Below, in pieces: positions 12,961-24,753 of a DNA stretch of 64,000 bases. Both the position numbers and the translations under genes were made by a program. Under the pieces are notes generated by a model. That model worked only from the letters and a program-made list of their open reading frames with translations. It made no database searches and had not been told where the DNA came from. Numbering within the stretch: position 1 is the first letter of the stretch; every line of letters starts with the position of its first letter. The stretch lies in contig NC_081831.1 of assembly GCF_030867095.1 (NCBI RefSeq), positions 64,246,716 to 64,310,715 of the forward strand, read 5' to 3'. Source of the stretch: Alligator mississippiensis (Eukaryota; Chordata; Crocodylia; Alligatoridae).

Positions 12961-15900
12961 CTTGCAGACTGTGGATCACCCCGTTCAGGTACTCTGGAAC
13001 GTTAAACTGGAGCTAGTTATCTCAAAACTGGGAAGTTGCTTCATCTGTTCAAGACAGGATGTGGGATATATTTGCATGGCCCATTGAGACATATTCCTAG
13101 CCTCTTCTCATCAGCAAACAGGGGACAGACTGACTCCCACTCAGGACCTTGCTGCATCTGCCAAAAAACAGCAGCATGGAAAAAGGAACTTGTATTTTTA
13201 TTTCAGTAAGTTACCAGCACAGACTTAAACCACAACCCTGCCTGGACGCCTCTGATGGCTCCTTCGTGCTCCTCTGCGGATAGGGGTGAAGCAGAATAGA
13301 GTTCCTGAGAATTCTGCTAGTGGCATCGTGTCGGCATGTGTGGCCCTATGTTATCTCCACACGGGAAGCCCTGCCAATGGACTGCTGGAGACAGGACTGG
13401 CCTCATGTTGGCAGCAGGTGGCGAGTACCCAGCATGCTCTGCATTCTGGAATATGCGGACTTTGGTGTAGACTATAGGCTGTATCAGGCTGAGGTAAATG
13501 AGAGCATCCCTGAGGGCTGCTGTAGTTTATGGGTTTGCGCCCATGGTCAACAATTTAGGGTTCTTTCAGACCAAATGATTCTTGCATTTCTACACAGCCC
13601 CTGCCAAAGCAGAATTTCATATTGCATTAACAGGAATTAGACATCTCATTAGCAGATTTAAAATTCAATCTGAAGTCTCTGGCTCCATCTGGCTAGGGGC
13701 AAAACACAGTACTTACCTAAAGCTGTATTTTATTCTATTGCATTTGAAATATTTTTTCCTCTCTTGTCTTGGGGAAGTTGCCAACTTAGCTCATCCAAAC
13801 ATGCATGCATTATCTAAAATGACTGACTTGTCACGTTCAGCCCATTTTGAAGGAACCTAATCAGCTAATGTATCTAACTGAAATGTAGTTAACATATCAG
13901 CTAATGTATACAGTACAGCGCTCCTGGGTATTGATAGAGGCTGATAAGCTGGTTTGTTCTGTGAGTGCTCATCATGAGATGGTTTAAGGTGAAGCCAAAG
14001 TTAGGCCTGAATCTCTCCAAGAAAATGATGGAGACATGGCCCTCCTTCCACCTCCCAGAGTTGAAAGCTGAGGCTCTTTGGAGTAGAAGAGAGGCCCCTG
14101 CTGCCATAAACTTCAGTGAATACATTACTGTAGCATCTTTTGAGGAATGATGGCAGATACGATGCTTTGAAGGTGAATCCTGTTTGGGTTTTTTGTGCTG
14201 ATACATGGGAACTGAAGAAACAGAGGGATGACTGAGTTCAGCACACATGGTGACTCTTACAGGACTCCCTTCTGCATCTGTAAATAGTTAATAAATTCAC
14301 CACCAGTGGATGCTGCTTAAGAATGTGTAGTATAATTTTGAGGTTTTGTAGGACCAATGAAAATTGTTATGCAAGGCAAAGGACTTCTTCCAGCTGGTCT
14401 TGTACCTCTTTATTTTAGGTCTGATTAATGAGGAAGAGACTAGTGAGACAGACAGAGAGGTTAGAAGAAGATGGACAACAGGTTAATGAACTGAACCAAA
14501 ACCACCACATAGGTGAGTACTTCCAGCTCAGGGAGAGAGTTCAGGTGTCTACAGCTGGTCCCATGAGTCAGCTCCCAAAAGATATTTTCAATTGCCTCCT
14601 GGACTTTACAGCATTTTGGATTGTCAAGCAGAAGCAGAAGGACAAGAAACTGTAAGAGCTGGCAATACAGCAGCCTGGGAAGGGCAGCAGCATTTCTGTT
14701 CAGGCAGCACTAGAGACAGTCAATTGACTTTATGGCTCCTGCTAATCTCTCTCCACTGCACAAGTGTTAATGACCTTCTATCCTTTTTAATGGTCTTGAT
14801 GTTTCATTATTCAAACTATTTTCTCTTCTGCGATTTTGCTGTCATTCTTTTTTTTTTTCTGCAATTTTTGCTGCCATTCCTGGTAATGTCTCTCTTCTTT
14901 TTCACAGCTCTACAAACTGTTTTTAGCTTTAGCTAAAAACCTTAACTCGGGTGTTGCAATACTAAATTTAGGTGTAGAAATGAGTGACTGTGAAGTATTG
15001 GGGGTACTGTCAAGATGCTCAAGAATGCTAGATTTTGTTTTGTGAATAGTAGTAAGAGACCTACATTTAACTATAATGACTACAGGAATTACACTGTGTC
15101 TTTTGACTGTTTTAGCTAATCTTGCCTAGTTTGTTGTGGGTTTTTTTAACTTTTTCGCTTCTTGGCCTCTTGAAAGCTCAGATCAAGTGTATTATCTAGC
15201 ATATTAGTGATTTTCCAATAGTCATATTTGTTTTTGCTTTGATCTTAAAATGGGCTAATAATATATTGTTAGCCCCTAGTATATTGGTAAAGGTTCTTGT
15301 TTCTCTCTAAATGGAGAAAAAAAATTGTTATATGGGATAATGTGCCATATTCCCTGCACCCCGCCTTTTTAAAAATCCTAGATCCACCCATGCCTAAGCC
15401 AAACCCATTTACCACGGGCCTGGCAAAGAGAATGAGAGTTTTGTCTTTACATTCCAAAGTCTACTCTAAGCCGAGTCTGCAATGTGTTTTCTAACTCATC
15501 CTAATATTGCAGCTCAGAGGTTACAATGTCTGGGTTGAAGCTCTAGCCACTATTTATCACAGTAATACAGTAAATAAGGGAAATATGGAATTTTCTCCCA
15601 CAAAATATCATCCAAGTCCAGAGTTTAGTAGTAGAGGGGGAAAAAAAGCATGGGATATTTCTGTGCATAATGGGAGGATCCACAGTTACAGAAAGCAGAT
15701 AAATATGTATAAGTACAAGGCCATTAGTTCATTATTATGTTTATTGCCCCTGGGCATCCTCAATCCAGAAGCAGTGCAGACACATCCATGCTGTGGTTCA
15801 GGTGGGCAAATTAGCATGGCTGTGGCACTACCTGTGGTACCACACAGCTGTGGTTACACTCTTCCTGCTTTAGGACACAGCCTATTGAAAGAAGCACAGT

Positions 15901-16113
15901 GTTTTTTAGGGTTCTGCTGCTGGGCACAGTAATGTTACCAAGCAGAAACACCCTAAAAGTCTCATGTCCAGTGGTGTAAACTGATCAGAAACTGTCATCT
16001 TATAGGTGAGTCCATCACCATCCCATATGGGTTATGCTTCACTTTCCCATAAAACATCTGATACAGGACCCTATCACAGACAGGATCCTGGTCTGATCCA
16101 TTACAGAAATCCC
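12961..16113. other. Intergenic DNA, nothing recognised
   Basis: The stretch is AT-rich with short poly-T runs near 14850. No gene was recognised and no clear repeat boundary was found. Open frames are short and unconvincing. Confidence 0.45.
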
Positions 16114-16964
16114 TAGGCATGTCTACACAAAGCACTTTACTGTGCATTAGACTACTCTAATGCACAGTAACACGTCACCATCTCCATGTGCATGGGACTT
16201 ACTGCATAGTAAATTAGGCTAATGCACCATGTGCTAGTACCTGGAAATACAGGTACTAGATTAATGGTGCATTAGCTGTTGTTCAGTAGCACACACATAA
16301 ATGCTGACCAGGACCCCCTGCTGCCTGGGCTCAGCAATTTGCTCCCAGCCAGCCCAGGCAGCAGGGGGTCCAGTGCTGCCTGCCTGGCTAAGCCCCGATA
16401 TAGGTGGGAGCTGTAACAGCTGCAAGGGCAGCTGTCTCCCTGCCACATGGGGATCGGGACCTGTCCTGATCCCCACGTGATCGGGAAAGCTGTCCCAGCA
16501 GCCAGGACTAGTGTGTCCCAGCCATATGGAGACTGGATTGGGACCTGATTCCCATGTGGTCAGAAGAACCATCCCTACTGGGTAGGGACACTGCCTGCCA
16601 GCAACATGAGATCAGGAGGGTCCCGATCCCCATGTGGCTGTCCCTGCTCAGCAGGGATGCTGCTTGCTAGTCACATGCGAATCCCAATTCCCACATGGCT
16701 AGCAGGCAACATCCCCACCCAGTGGGGATGGCTCTCCCAACCATGTGGGGATCAGGGCTGGCCCCCATGCTGCCTGCCAGACCCCGGGCTGGCACCCAGG
16801 AGAGCCTGCATCTCCCCCTGGATGCTCCAGTGGGGCAGAGCAGGGCAGGTGCAATTTGCTCCCGAGAGGGGTGCCCATGTAGACTTGTGCCCCAGAACAC
16901 TTTAATGAGCCTAAATTTTCTGTGAAGAAAATTCAGGCACATTAATTGCATATGTAGATGCATC
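16114..16964 (+). mobile_element. GGGCATGTCTACAC-type element, copy 2, with minisatellite core
   Basis: The left end is AGGCATGTCTACAC and the right end resembles TATGTAGATGCATC. A palindrome (TAGTACCTG, spacer, CAGGTACTA) sits near 16232-16260, equivalent to those in the copies at 9.1 and 24.4 kb. From about 16430 to 16790 the core is a degenerate tandem array of five units spaced 69-80 bp. Each carries an acatgg/gggatc-like block, at about 16445, 16524, 16604, 16673 and 16743. It has no coding capacity; open frames in the GC-rich core are chance. Confidence 0.7.
16430..16790. repeat. Degenerate ~70-80 bp tandem repeat inside a transposon
   Basis: Five units share an acatgg/gggatc type block followed by a gtccc/tgctg type block. 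Spacing is 79, 80, 69 and 70 bp. Many units hold short inverted pairs such as GGGGATC and GATCCCC. The array lies wholly within the element at 16114-16964. Confidence 0.55.
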
Positions 16965-17560
16965 TCGTTTCCATATCCTAGTCATCCCTCCCCACCCAAA
17001 CCACGGTGCAAACTGCAGTAAGAACATCTGACCCCGCCACATTTTTCTAGCCTCTATTGGCATAAGAACTGTATTCTTCAGTACATTAAATGAATCCTCA
17101 CCTATGTATGATTAATCCCCCAGGAGTTAGTGGCAGAATAACTTAAACTTCCACAGCCATAGTGAAGCCTCGCATCTTCAAAGTGGCCAAATGTTGCATA
17201 TGTTATAAAACCACTAGCCATGCAACTAAAACCAGAACAAACCAAACAAACCAAGCAATACACAAAACCCAAGCTAAAACCATCTTAGTCATGGTAATTG
17301 CCCTTACACAAAAGAAAATAAACAGACATCCTGTCTGTACCTGGAGTTTGGTTCCCTCTGGGCCTCCACTGTTTTGCAGAGCCTCAAACATGCAGGCCCA
17401 TAATTAAGAAATGCTGTAACGGGTAATAAGAAGCCCTTGACAGTATGTATCTAGAGCACGATACTTAATGACTTTAATAACATACAAGATTAAAGAGGGA
17501 CATAAACCCAGACATCTGTGTCATACCTTGTATAAATCAAAGGGGCTGCATAACTTAGTG

Positions 17561-17818
17561 CGGGGGGTGGCAACCTAAAGACCTTGGATAAGATTCAGTG
17601 TCTGGAGACACTGGATACAGCCCCAAACCAGGGGGGTTTGGCAGCATTCATCAGTGGAGAGTGTCACCTGTGCTGTACTGTGGCCAGCTTGGGGCAGCTT
17701 TGCCCGTGCTGTGTTGTGGCCAGGCACCAGGTGACAGTGGCTGGGTCACAGCACTGACCCACCTTGGACCTCCCTAGGTCATTCCAGCCCAGTGTCAGAA
17801 AAATGTTGCTGACCACTG
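17561..17818. mobile_element. hAT-like MITE with 8-bp target duplication
   Basis: The left end is CGGGGGGTGGCAACC and the right end is TTGCTGACCACTG, a degraded hAT-type inverted pair. The flanks are ACTTAGTG (17553-17560) and GCTTAGTG (17819-17826), a 7/8 match. It is 258 bp and non-coding. Confidence 0.75.
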
Positions 17819-17843
17819 GCTTAGTGGACTGAGAGATATACAC

Positions 17844-18580
17844 TAGAGCTGTGCGAAGCTTTGGCTGCTGATTCGATTTGGAGATTTGGCCCGATTCGGT
17901 GGCCGAATCTCTGAATCCAAATTGAATCAGGGGACCAATAAAACAGTCCGAATCAATTTGAAGCTCTCTGAATCTTCAGAAAAGATTTGGAGAGCGTTGA
18001 TGATTTGGGCAGCCCCCACCCACTGTAGCAGGGAGCTAGAGATGGACTCGGAGTCGGTAAGTAGGGCATGGAGGAGAGGGGACAGGGGGAGGGGACCATG
18101 AGGAGACCCCTGCCAGCCCCCATCCCTTGCCTGCTTCCCCCAGCCCTCCCCATGACTCCTCCTCGGTCCCCCAGCCCGCCCCCCATGGCTGCCCTGCCCT
18201 GCCCAGCCCAGCCCAGCTCCTGGTGTTTTAAAAAAAAGCCCCAACTCACTGGGTGCTGCCGGGCGGGGGGCTGGGGCGGGTGGGGCACCCATGGGGGGTT
18301 GGGGCCTCGTGCAAAACCCCCCATGCAGCGTGGGGCAGTGTGGGGAGCTGGCAGCACGCGCTGAGTCGGGGCTTTTTTTTTCGAATGCCAGGAGCTGGGG
18401 CGGGCAGGGCAGCCATTGCCGGGCTGGGAGAAGGGCGGGGGATGGGCCTGGCTGATTCGGAGATTCAGCAGCAGCCAAATCAACTTGGGACAGTAATTTG
18501 AATCACTGAATCGAATCGCTGTCCCCCAAATCAGCCAAATCTGAATCCGAAGCGAATACTAGCCACTTCACACAGGCCTA
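17844..18580 (+). mobile_element. hAT-like element with GC-rich core, copy 1
   Basis: The ends are TAGAGCTGTGCGAAG (left) and CTTCACACAGGCCTA (right), imperfect inverted repeats. The flanks ATATACAC (17836-17843) and ATATACAT (18581-18588) form a 7/8 target duplication of 8 bp, pointing to a hAT-like element. The outer arms are built from diverged GATTCGG/CCGAATC-like repeats. The GC-rich core (about 18050-18440) contains a large inverted duplication (about 18207-18410): the block CCCAGCTCCTGG with an A-rich tract and AAGCCCC appears once in each orientation. No transposase is present; the 183- and 176-codon frames here are chance. Confidence 0.75.
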
Positions 18581-18588
18581 ATATACAT

Positions 18589-19734
18589 AGGTCTTTGCTG
18601 ATTTTCCAGAGGTCTTTCCATCAGAGGGCTATAACAGGCCAAGGTCATGCTTTCCCAAACCCACAGACCCCCATTTCTCCAGAAAATTAGGCCACCTATG
18701 CTGATTTTCATACCCTCTTTGGCCACTGCAGTGACATTAAATGTTAATGCTGGTTGTATCAGCATCACATTAGAGACAGATAGTCACTGACAAGAAGACT
18801 TGCAAACAGCATCTGTGACCCCACCCAACCCTAGCCCTAAAATCATGAAGAGCCCCATTTTCATGGAGCATCCTCAGATGGACTTTCCTGGGGTACAGAG
18901 AAAGACCCACTAGGTCCTGGAGCTTCCCCTCTTCCCAGTCCCACAGCAACAGCTTTGCTGAAGCTATATCCCTTCCCTTTGAAGAAGCAGAAGGGAGTCT
19001 GAGGCTAAAGTGAGGATTTGCTGCCTTGCCACTCAGAGGCTTTCCATTTTGGTCACACTCTATCCTTTTGCTTATTCAAGATGTGACCCTTAATAATTTA
19101 TGTGAAGTACTGTCAGATTCCTATAGAACTCTATTGGCTTGAGGCCTATTCATTTCTAAAAGGACTCCTAAAGTTGTCAAAGGATTCCCTCTGAAACAAA
19201 CTCTTTGTTACCTCCTGTACCTGTACCTGCTTCCATAGACTGGCTTCAAATTACCATTTTGAATAGCTCCTTTCTCCTTAAATAGTCCCAATTAATGCGA
19301 TTTCTGAGCCTAACTATAAAGACCTGTAATGCAAGGATCAAACTGTAGAGTGGAGTAATCAATTTAGCTATAGAAGCAGAAGATGCACTGAAATCTGTCC
19401 CAAAGGGTGCATCAACACAACACCACTTCTCCCAATTGCAATTTAGACACTTACATCTTAAGTCCAGAGTCTTGCTTCTTTCCACATGAGTGAAGCAAGT
19501 ATGAGGTTATAATTATTATACAAAACATGTACCCTCTGGTTTGGCTACACACGAGCTGATCCATGTCTTTGGAAGATGTGCCCAACATCTAACATTGCAT
19601 CACTCCATAGCATTACAGTGAATTCAATACTTCAGCTGGATGCAATTAATCAAAATGGGCTTCCAAAGCAGTAATATGATAGCACAGCTCTGGGAGATGC
19701 CAACAGGGCACTGGGCAGCATTGGAAAATAAAGT
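18589..19734. other. Intergenic DNA, nothing recognised
   Basis: No gene or bounded repeat could be supported. Confidence 0.45.
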
Positions 19735-20065
19735 GGATGGGAAGAAATGTGATGGGATAACACGGTGCACAACACAGCAGGGAGGGGCAGGAAGTGCTAT
19801 CATAGGAGGAGGGGAATGGGATGGCTTGGTGCAATGGGATAGCTTAGTTATGTGCTAAGCCAGAAAAGCAATGGAAAAGCATGGTATAGTGAAATGCCAC
19901 GAATGTCGTGGAATGGCATGGTGCCACATGGCTCACTGCAAAGCGAGATGGCAATGGAACAGCCTTGTGCCAGATGATGCCAAGAGTGGTACAATGACAT
20001 GGAGCAGTGCAACATGCCATGGAAAGCCGGAACAGGTGAAGCACTGCCAGACAGCATGGCACAAT
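19735..20065. repeat. Degenerate ATGG-rich minisatellite-like stretch
   Basis: Related phrases built on ATGG and TGGTGC recur, for example GGGATGGCTTGGTGC near 19818, GAATGGCATGGTGCC near 19911 and GACATGGAGCAGTGC near 19997. Short inverted pairs (CACGAATGTCGTG near 19899) are included. Periodicity is irregular. This resembles a decayed minisatellite; it could also be the core of an unrecognised repeat. Confidence 0.45.
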
Positions 20066-21284
20066 GAGAGCTGAGGAATTTGATGATACACTACAGAAAA
20101 ATACATGAAAAAACCCCCAAAAGTCAAGTTTAGAGGGGAATAAATCATTTGTTTTACTGGTTGGCAAAAAAAAACCTTACATCTTCTAAATGACCTTCAG
20201 AGAGGAGAGACAGTTCTAAAGTTGCCATTATTTGAGCTGAACAGCTGTGCTACACCCAAACCTTCATTCCAAAATGAATTATTTCCTAAAGCTGATTATT
20301 GCCAATGATTTGTTTTTAAGGTGGCCAAAAGATGAGTCTCTTATGGCCTAAAGGTGCAGTCTGCTGTTGGTGCAGTGCTGGTATGCGACCAGAAAACAGG
20401 TCTGTGAAGTTTGGTTCTTTAAAGGAGTCATTATAGTCCCAGAGGAGTGTTGCCCAACTGAGCAGTGGAGTGGAGAAAGGGTGACACACTGTGTGAACAG
20501 AGGGAAGTGCAATTCCTTCACCCTAAGTACTGGCTCCTGTTGAGGTAGGTTGGTGGGGGTTTTTTCATCCCATCCTTTTTTGAATTTTTAAGTTTTGTGT
20601 GTTCTGGCAAACTAAAGAATAAACATTCTCTGTGGGATTTGCTTACAGTTCCCTTCCTTGTAATGCCTGAATCATCATGGACAGTCTTCCACCCGCAGCA
20701 CTTCCCATGCGTCCATGGCACAATCAGCCTTCACACCAAATGCTCTCATGTGTTTTATTAAGCCACCTCTCCTTGCCAATGTAAAACATTTCCTTCCAGA
20801 ACCAGCAACCAGTCACCTTGGCATCCGTTCAGCCAAGAAAACAATTCTGCAAACATCGCATCCATAGCACTCTGGACATGAAAGCGAGAAAGGCCTTATG
20901 TGCCTTGCCAAATGCACTCCTTAATCCCTTAGCAGCATGATACAGGGCAGTGAAGGAGGAGATATTTAGAGTCTGAGTAAGTGTGCAAAATGTTTTTTTT
21001 TTCTGAGATGGAGTTTCTAAATAACAGTGAAAGCCTGTATATAGTGAGGCTGGGTTTAAAGCAGGACTCAATCATCAAGTTTTTCTTAACATGATGGGCC
21101 ACGAATTAATTTTTAGATAGATTCCATTCTGTGACATCTGTTTCATAAACACTGAAGTGTCTCAGCTGGCATGGGTTTGAAGTGACATTAAATTATTATG
21201 TATAGAATCCATACTCAAGCAGGGAAGCTCAACTGAGTTTTAATTTACAGTTAGACTCAGGCCATGGAGTTTATATCTGGATCT
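20066..21284. other. Intergenic DNA, nothing recognised
   Basis: No gene, RNA or bounded repeat could be supported. Confidence 0.45.
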
Positions 21285-21608
21285 AACAAGTACATAAGGG
21301 GTGTGCATCAGGATCTGGCACCTGTTCACCAGAGCACCCCTGGGGATGACAAGGTCCAATAGTCACAAACTCCTGCAAGACCATTTTAGGCTGGACTTAA
21401 GGAAAAACTTCTTTACACTCTGAGCCCCCAAGGCCTGGAACAGACTCCCCCCAGAGGTCGTGCAAGGACCTACTCTGGACGCTGTCAAGAAACATTTGGA
21501 CATTTATCTTGCTGGGATCCCTTGACCCTAGCTGACTTCCTGCCCCTTGGGCAGGGGATTGGACTCAATGATCTGATGAGGTCCCTTCCAGCCCTAATGT
21601 CTATGAAA
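21285..21608 (+). mobile_element. CR1: CR1 3' fragment
   Basis: It reads through the C-terminal coding part ('ttcaccagagcacccctg', 'aggctggacttaagg', 'gcctggaacagactcccc') into the tail ('cttgctgggatcccttgac', 'ggattggactcaatgatc', 'gaggtcccttccagccc') and stops near 'tctatgaaaa'. It is 5' truncated, holding only the last ~0.3 kb. Confidence 0.85.
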
Positions 21609-22263
21609 ATCTCAGTAGTTCTATAGCTTAAGATGGTGCCAGTCAGATCTCCTGGTGTTCAGTTAATTCTATGTAAATAGTACGGGACTACTCCTGTCCT
21701 CTCCTTCACGCAACATTGCACCACAATCCAGCTGTATTCTAGTGGTGACACTGGTTTTCTGTGGACCCTCAAAGTATTGGACCCTGCAAGAAGCAGGATG
21801 CAAGTCTTGGTGGATCAGTGGTCTTGTCTATTGTAGTTTATCTAGTGTAGTAATTGTTTATCTATGGTAATGACGGTGTTTATGTGTTCATAAATCCCTA
21901 GAATAGGCCTTGCCCAAAAATAACCAGTAAAGGCAGGCAATTACCTAAGTCTTATATGTTGACTTGCTAAAGTATTTATTCATTTGCCATCTACAGTACA
22001 ATTTCTAAACAGGCAGATGAAATCTGATTCATACTTTTCTGAAACCAGTTACCAAGAGATCATGATTTACATAGCATCCATTGTCTGCAGGGTGCTCCAT
22101 GGACATCCATGAAGATTCCTGCCCAAAGAGTTTACGCTTAACACAGACAAATTTCAAACTAGTGGGGGGAGAGGTGCAACAAAAAAGTGAGTGACTTCCC
22201 TGAGATGCTGAGCACTCCTTTTACAGCCCTGTGTTGTTGACTGACTTTTTACCATTGTCTGTT

Positions 22264-22500
22264 ATCATAGAATCATACAAGTAGGGTCGGAAGGGACCGT
22301 GTAGATCTTCAAGTCTGACCCCCTGCCTGGGCAGGAGAGAAACTGGGCTCAAGTGACCCCAGCCAGGTAGGCATTGAGCCACTTCTTAAAGACCCCTAGA
22401 GTAGGAGCCAGTCTTAAAGACCCCCAGAGTAGGAGCCAGTTAGACTGTTAGACTACCCCTTATCTGAAAGGAGGACTTGAGTTTATGTACCTTGTGGAAG
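22264..22500 (-). mobile_element. CR1: CR1 3' fragment with internal tandem duplication
   Basis: The + strand begins 'atcatagaatcatacaag' and 'gggtcggaagggacc', the reverse complement of a CR1 3' terminus. A 28-bp unit is duplicated in tandem (22384-22411 and 22412-22439), differing at one base. Other CR1 copies here have a single copy of the 'aaagacccc' block, so the duplication arose in this copy. Confidence 0.85.
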
Positions 22501-24362
22501 AGAGGTGCTTTGAGCAGATGTTTGCATCCTAATTGTAAGCCATAATAAATAAGAAACCAGCAAAAAAGGAATTAGACAATGAAATGCAAAAAACTCTTGT
22601 GAACACACCACAGCTCAGATGCTCAGAAGTCAAGGCTGTCCCACCTCTGAAATCTCCTGAGTGCTTTTTATTTTTGTGATTGGCCAGAAAGTTTGGACTC
22701 CTCTGTGCACAACAGCCACAGGTTACTGCCAAGAAAATGTATGTTTTCAGAAAAATATGCTTGAATGAGCATCTGAATGTGTAGCAAATAGCCCAGCACA
22801 TGAGAGGGGTTTACCCTACCCAACATGAAGGGAAGAAAAATGAACAACAGCATTTTGTTTCATAACTGGGTGATTTCTGTGAATTTTGTCATTTGGGTTT
22901 GGTTTGGGGCCTGATACATTTATATTGTGATTCTGCACCACATTTAACTTTGTGTTTGTTTTTATCATTAATATCAGTAATAGCATTCACAATATCGATA
23001 TTCATATCATTATTACTAATAATGCAAACCTCGTCTATAATACCTGCAGTCTGCAGCTCATTCAAACAAAGCTAGGCTCTTCTCTTTTGCTGTCCTTACC
23101 ATAGAAGGTGACCAGGGTGGAGATCAAATAAAAATAACTGATTCTGGGGTTCAAAAGCTTGCATGAACTGAGGGAGAACAAAACCAAAGGTCCCCTTGTC
23201 AAGTGAAATCAGTGAGTAGGCCTAGACTTATTAATAAATAAGTGATAATAAATACATAGGAGAGTCAGCCAGACAGCTGAGGCCTGCCTTTATTCACAGG
23301 GAGTAGAGTGGCAGAATCAGACCTGAAGTATGGAGGAGCCCAATTCTGAGTCACCGTGTACCCTTGAAGAAAGCAACTTGACCTATTATTAAAAGAATGT
23401 TTAAACAAGTGGCTTTTTTCATATACTACATTACTTTTTTATTGCTTAGTAACCTCAGAAACAGGCAGGTAGAACTGATCTGCCATAAACTTTATACTCA
23501 CGAGTACCAGTTCTTAATGCACAAGATCAAGTGTGCATCACCCACTTTTCATGTCCTAAATTAGTGCCCTTCCCACAAGATCATCCTTCCTGTCCATGCC
23601 GGGCCTGCTCTGACACCCTATTTCATTCAGAAGAGTGTAGTCAACAATGGTCACCTCGCAAGCCTGGAGACTGGCCAACAGCAAAAGGGTAATTTTATTA
23701 AATATGACTCGAGATCAAAATGACTGAGCATCCAAAGGTACTGAACATGCCCACAGAGCAGAGCTGGGTGCCCCCAGAGAACTACAGCCTTTCATCAGTT
23801 TTTACAGCACAAGACATCCAAAGGTTTGTGTTCTTAGTTCCGCATATCCAGAGGCTGGAATGTGCAGAAATAAATTCATAAATAGAGATACATACCAAAA
23901 AAATGGTGACTTATGAAGAGCCAAGGACATTTTATATTGCTTAGAACAGGGCTCCTGGATCCTATTCCTGGCCTGGAGACTGACTCACTGCTGAGAATCT
24001 GTAAACTCCAGGTCTCCCAGCTGTAACAGCCATCAAGATTTCCCAAGCATTTCTCTAGCTTAAGTGCATGGTATTACTAAATTCACAAAAAATTTCCCTT
24101 AACTTGCCTGTGCACAGACCGGCTTGATCAGAGGAAGCTGCCCTATCACCTCTCCATAACTTCTCTCTTTGCCCCTTCTTTCATTTCACAATTACTTTTG
24201 TTAATGAGCTATTGTATTGTTTATATCATGCTATAGGACTGCATTTCATAAAAGAGACATAGCCCCTGCCAGACAATCTTATTGTCTTGAAGATCCTTGT
24301 GTTGTAACCTGTGCTGACTCAGTGCCCGGCACTCTGTTCTCTGGGAATATTTAGGAAATATA
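22501..24362. other. Intergenic DNA, nothing recognised
   Basis: AT-rich sequence. No gene or bounded repeat could be supported. Confidence 0.45.
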
Positions 24363-24748
24363 GGGCATGTCTACACATGCAGATTTAAGGCGTATTAGTC
24401 ATTTTTAAGGTGCATTAAGCTTATGGGTCTACATGTGCATGCCCTTAATGTACTTTAAAAATGGTGGTTTTAGATTATTCACACCTAAATTTGATACCTG
24501 CTTTTGCAGGTATCAAATTTAGGTGCAAATAGTTAAAGCACCTTAACACATTTGTAGATGGGCTAAGGCCCATAAACTCTGTGCATGTCGACTGATGTGA
24601 GACTAACTTGAGTCCCAAGTTGGTCTGCACACTGCATTAATGTGCCTTAGCATGTGCACAGGTAAACGTGTGCCTATGTTGCCTTAATGTGCATTAGGCA
24701 AATGTGCATTAAGTTTAGGCATGCATAAAAGCACACGTAAACATGCCC
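24363..24748 (+). mobile_element. GGGCATGTCTACAC-type element, copy 3
   Basis: The left end is GGGCATGTCTACACATG; the right end is its imperfect complement, finishing ACATGCCC. Both sides are flanked by ATATA (24358-24362 and 24749-24753), a possible 5-bp target duplication. At its middle lies a perfect 20-bp inverted repeat (24482-24501 and 24506-24525) around a TTTT loop. The arms are AT-rich with repeated ttaaggtgcatta-like phrases. It is 386 bp and non-coding. Confidence 0.75.
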
Positions 24749-24753
24749 ATATA

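Noticed and set aside
17927..18483. Long overlapping open frames (183 and 176 codons) on the minus strand
   Set aside because: They lie wholly inside a GC-rich transposon core with terminal inverted repeats and a target duplication; low stop-codon density is due to GC content.
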